Shown piece after piece: positions 61,898-64,000 of a stretch of 64,000 bases of DNA. This DNA comes from Natronolimnobius sp. AArcel1 (GTDB lineage Archaea; Halobacteriota; Halobacteria; Halobacteriales; Natrialbaceae): positions 310,001 to 374,000 of the forward strand of contig NZ_JAAKXY010000003.1 in NCBI RefSeq assembly GCF_011043775.1, given 5' to 3'. The translations under genes and the position numbers were made by a program. Every line of letters begins with the position of its first letter. Position 1 is the stretch's first letter. The notes beneath the pieces are model-generated. The model worked only from the letters and a program-made list of their open reading frames with translations, was not told the origin of the DNA and did no database searches.

Positions 61898-62866
61898 TTA
61901 GTCGTCTTCGTCCTCGGCCTCGTCGAGCGTTTCGATGTCGAGGCCCATCTCCTCGGCGATGTCGCGGACGTGATCGTACAGGTCCGGATCGAACTCACCG
62001 TACTCGTCGACGCGGTGATCCTCGAGTGCGTCTTCAGGGGTGTCAACCAGTCGCTCGGCGAGTTCGTCTTGGACATCCTCGGGTGTGTCCGGTTTGGCGA
62101 CGATCACGTCGAACGGAATCGGATCGCTTTCGGCGATTTTGATGATGTCGTCGTCATCTGGGTGCTCGAAGTCGCCGTAGGCTGCAGCGTCGACGTGGCC
62201 TTCTTCTAAGACGCGCAGAGCGGCGTCGTGGCTGCCGGCCCATTGAATATCGAAGTCTTCGGGTTCGGTCTCGAGGTCGCCCGCGTGCAGGCCGGCTTCG
62301 TTTAGGCGGTGGCGTGGGAACATCCCGCCGCTTGCGGACATCGGATCGACCATTGCGATTGTTGTGCCCTCGAGGTCGTCGATGTGTTCAATGCCGGTGT
62401 CTTCTCGCGTGGCGATGTAGGTGTGATACGAGTCAGAGCCGTGAGACCAGTTGATCGCGAGCGGGTGGATATCGTCTTCCTGTGCGAGGACGAAAATGAA
62501 CGGCGAGAGATTCGCCAGTTCGGTGTGCCCGTTGACGACGCTTTCGACCACGCTCGCGTAACTCGTCGTCGGGACGCCTTCGACCGCATCAACGCCGTCG
62601 AAGCCGTCTGCGAGCCACTCGAAGGTGCCGGCGTACTGTTCTTCGAGGTCTTCGGCGTCCTGAAACGGCGGGAGGCCGAACTCGATATGGTCGTCGACCC
62701 ACTCGCCAACGGAGTCCGTTTCGGCGTCGCTGCCGTCGCTCCCGTTCTCAGTCGTGTCGTTCGAATCGTCTCCGTTGTCTGTTGGCTCATCGTCGTCGCC
62801 GAGACAGCCAGCCGTGCCGGCGACCGCGGTTCCTGCGAGTACTCCGAGATACGTTCGTCTATTCAT
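61898..62866 (-). CDS. phnD: PhnD-type substrate-binding lipoprotein
   Basis: The 322-residue protein has a signal ending in a lipobox ('AGTAGC', Cys21) and then an acidic disordered spacer of about 35 residues. The PhnD/transferrin-type fold follows: 'VEGVPTTSYASVVESVVNGHTELANLSPFIFVLAQED' region (about residues 95-130) and 'TTIAMVDPMSASGGMFPRHRL'. The ligand is probably a small phosphorus oxyanion, but thiamine-related phosphates cannot be excluded, given the neighbouring thiR. An in-frame upstream start at 63070 overlaps the mvk gene and is rejected. A GTTATCC box (62891-62897) is 28 nt upstream. Confidence 0.9.
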   Translation of the reverse strand: MNRRTYLGVLAGTAVAGTAGCLGDDDEPTDNGDDSNDTTENGSDGSDAETDSVGEWVDDHIEFGLPPFQDAEDLEEQYAGTFEWLADGFDGVDAVEGVPTTSYASVVESVVNGHTELANLSPFIFVLAQEDDIHPLAINWSHGSDSYHTYIATREDTGIEHIDDLEGTTIAMVDPMSASGGMFPRHRLNEAGLHAGDLETEPEDFDIQWAGSHDAALRVLEEGHVDAAAYGDFEHPDDDDIIKIAESDPIPFDVIVAKPDTPEDVQDELAERLVDTPEDALEDHRVDEYGEFDPDLYDHVRDIAEEMGLDIETLDEAEDEDD

Positions 62867-62890
62867 ACCGTCGCTCAGAACCACCCAGGG

Positions 62891-62897
62891 ATAACAC
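62891..62897 (-). promoter_or_regulatory. TATA-like box of the phnDCE operon
   Basis: GTGTTAT (minus strand) is centred about 28 nt upstream of the phnD start at 62866. Confidence 0.4.
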
Positions 62898-62954
62898 CCT
62901 CGAATATTGGTTTGATTCGGGGCGTGTGGACAAGCCACACGTCCGAGAAGATAG

Positions 62955-62961
62955 CTATTAA
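62955..62961 (+). promoter_or_regulatory. TATA-like box of mvk
   Basis: CTATTAA is centred 28 nt upstream of the mvk ATG at 62986, so mvk-ipk has its own leaderless promoter, divergent from phnD. Confidence 0.5.
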
Positions 62962-62985
62962 CCGTCGTCGGCCGAACGCCCGGGT

Positions 62986-63972
62986 ATGGCAGTCTCGAGC
63001 GCTCCCGGGAAGGTCTATCTGTTCGGGGAGCACGCGGTGGTCTACGGCGAGCCTGCGGTCCCGTGTGCAATCGAGGTACGGGCGCGGGTCACCGCCGAGC
63101 AACGAACTGACAGCAAACTGCGCGTTCACGCCGATGATCTGAGTCTGGACGGCTTCACGGTAGAATACGGGGGCACGACCGGTGAACACCCCCATGTCGA
63201 CGCGCCGGAATCGCTGTTGATGGCAGCGACCCAGTACGTCGACGGCGCGATCGAGCAGGTCCGCGACGTGACCGGCGAGGACGAGATTGGCTTCGACGTG
63301 ACGATCGAGAGTGACATTCCACTCGGCGCGGGCCTTGGCTCGTCGGCGGCAGTCGTCGTCTCCGCCATCGACGCGGCGACGCGAGAACTTGGTGTGACAC
63401 TCGAGACCGACGAAATCGCAGAGCGAGCCTACCGAACCGAACACGCCGTACAGGAGGGACAGGCCTCCCGTGCGGATACGTTCTGTTCGGCGACCGGCGG
63501 CGCGGTTCGTGTCGAGGGTGACGACTGTCGGGCAATCGATGCTCCCGACCTCCCACTCGTCATTGGGTTCGACGGCGGCGCGGGCGACACCGGCGAACTG
63601 GTCGCGGGCGTTCGCGACCTGCGCGAGGAGTACGACTTCGCGGCCGACACCGTCGAAACCATCGGCGACATCGTCCGCAACGGCGAAGACGCACTCGCTG
63701 CAGGCGACCTCGAGGAACTCGGGCGGTTGATGAACTTCAATCACGGCCTCCTGTCGGCGCTTGGTGTCTCCTCGAGATCGCTCGATTCGATGGTCTGGGC
63801 GGCCCGGGACGCGAACGCCCACGGCGCGAAACTAACCGGGGCAGGCGGTGGCGGCTGTATCGTCGCGCTCGATCCGACGCCCGAAACTGAAACTGCCTTG
63901 TCCTTTACACCCGGCTGTGAGGACGCGTTCCGCGCCGAACTCGCCGAAACAGGGGTGAAGCGACTCGAATGA
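62986..63972 (+). CDS. mvk: Mevalonate kinase
   Basis: The 328-residue GHMP-kinase phosphorylates mevalonate for archaeal lipid synthesis. 'SSAPGKVYLFGEHAVVYG' (residues 4-21), the ATP motif 'PLGAGLGSSAAVVVS' (about 111-125) and 'LTGAGGGGCIVAL' (near residue 285) are diagnostic. Its stop overlaps the isopentenyl phosphate kinase start by 4 bp, so the two are coupled. This pair follows rps2 in the usual haloarchaeal order, but here a thiR-phnDCE block intervenes. Confidence 0.97.
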   Translation: MAVSSAPGKVYLFGEHAVVYGEPAVPCAIEVRARVTAEQRTDSKLRVHADDLSLDGFTVEYGGTTGEHPHVDAPESLLMAATQYVDGAIEQVRDVTGEDEIGFDVTIESDIPLGAGLGSSAAVVVSAIDAATRELGVTLETDEIAERAYRTEHAVQEGQASRADTFCSATGGAVRVEGDDCRAIDAPDLPLVIGFDGGAGDTGELVAGVRDLREEYDFAADTVETIGDIVRNGEDALAAGDLEELGRLMNFNHGLLSALGVSSRSLDSMVWAARDANAHGAKLTGAGGGGCIVALDPTPETETALSFTPGCEDAFRAELAETGVKRLE

Positions 63973-64000
63973 TCGTCCTGAAACTCGGCGGCAGCGCGAT
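63969..64000 (+). CDS. ipk: Isopentenyl phosphate kinase, N-terminus (cut by window end)
   Basis: Only the first ten residues are present ('MIVLKLGGSA'), beginning with an ATG that overlaps the mvk stop. This opening and the position directly after mevalonate kinase match the amino-acid-kinase-type isopentenyl phosphate kinase of the archaeal mevalonate pathway. The rest lies outside the window, so the identification rests on context. Confidence 0.75.
   Translation, partial: MIVLKLGGSA

Noticed and set aside
1..64000. CRISPR array, insertion sequence or prophage
   Set aside because: No regularly spaced repeats, transposase or integrase signatures were found on either strand; the only mobile-element hint is the duplicated tRNA-Leu end.
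1..64000. Abundant CTCGAG hexamers as a special signal
   Set aside because: They mostly fall in coding sequence as Leu-Glu or Ser-Arg codon pairs and are common in haloarchaeal genomes.

Overview
The window is a chromosomal segment of a halophilic archaeon (class Halobacteria). Its proteins are strongly acidic (Asp/Glu-rich, few Lys), CTCGAG is very common, and secreted proteins carry twin-arginine signals with lipoboxes. Ribosomal and RNA polymerase genes are archaeal (S8e, L18e, Rpo3/6/10), and isoprenoid genes are those of the mevalonate pathway. Many genes have a TATA-like box 25-30 nt upstream of the start codon, which fits leaderless transcription and was used here to choose several starts. 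A relative of the Natrialbales is plausible, but that is inference.

Layout. 1-7.4 kb: a cut amidase, guaB, a lipoprotein, a YcaO cyclodehydratase-like protein, an SPFH membrane protein, two small RNA-binding/unknown proteins and coaD. 7.5-13 kb: malic enzyme fused to a phosphotransacetylase-like domain, a Tat-exported PQQ-type propeller, S8e, a universal stress protein and a small membrane protein. 13-20 kb: a phosphate block (AbrB-PhoU regulator divergent from pstS-pstC-pstA, no pstB) followed by a multi-PAS histidine kinase. 20-30 kb, mostly minus strand: a membrane protein, gcvPB/gcvPA, an AI-2E-type permease, a copper P-type ATPase with a SafE-like partner, and HMG-CoA synthase. 30-34 kb: a large A+T-richer surface protein with pilin-like N-terminus and duplicated C-terminal domains, a DUF2150 protein and a TatD-type hydrolase. 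34-42.7 kb: a small protein overlapping cdc48, HalOD1 and Lrp-type regulators, an MFS carrier, peroxiredoxin, the replication pair gins51-priS and a GNAT. 42.8-48.6 kb: archease, a duplicated DoxX-like membrane protein, RtcB ligase, an Ntn amidase and MoaA. 48.6-52.3 kb: a three-gene membrane operon (multispanning protein, DUF58, DUF4129).

52.5-59 kb is the conserved information-processing operon: tRNA-Ser(GCU), S13, S4, S11, Rpo3, tRNA-Leu(CAG), L18e, L13, S9, Rpo10, Rpo6, enolase and S2. A second, degenerate copy of the tRNA-Leu 3' end lies 90 bp after the real tRNA. 59-64 kb: a 41-residue membrane protein, the ThiR-type regulator and a PhnDCE-type ABC transporter stand between rps2 and the mevalonate kinase-isopentenyl phosphate kinase pair.

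Most of the window is ordinary core genome. The least explained parts are the stand-alone YcaO protein, the pst/phoU intergenic region and missing pstB, the surface protein, the candidate operator in front of the DUF4129 operon, the tRNA-Leu duplication, and the thiR-phnDCE insertion. I see no CRISPR array, insertion sequence, rRNA or prophage.
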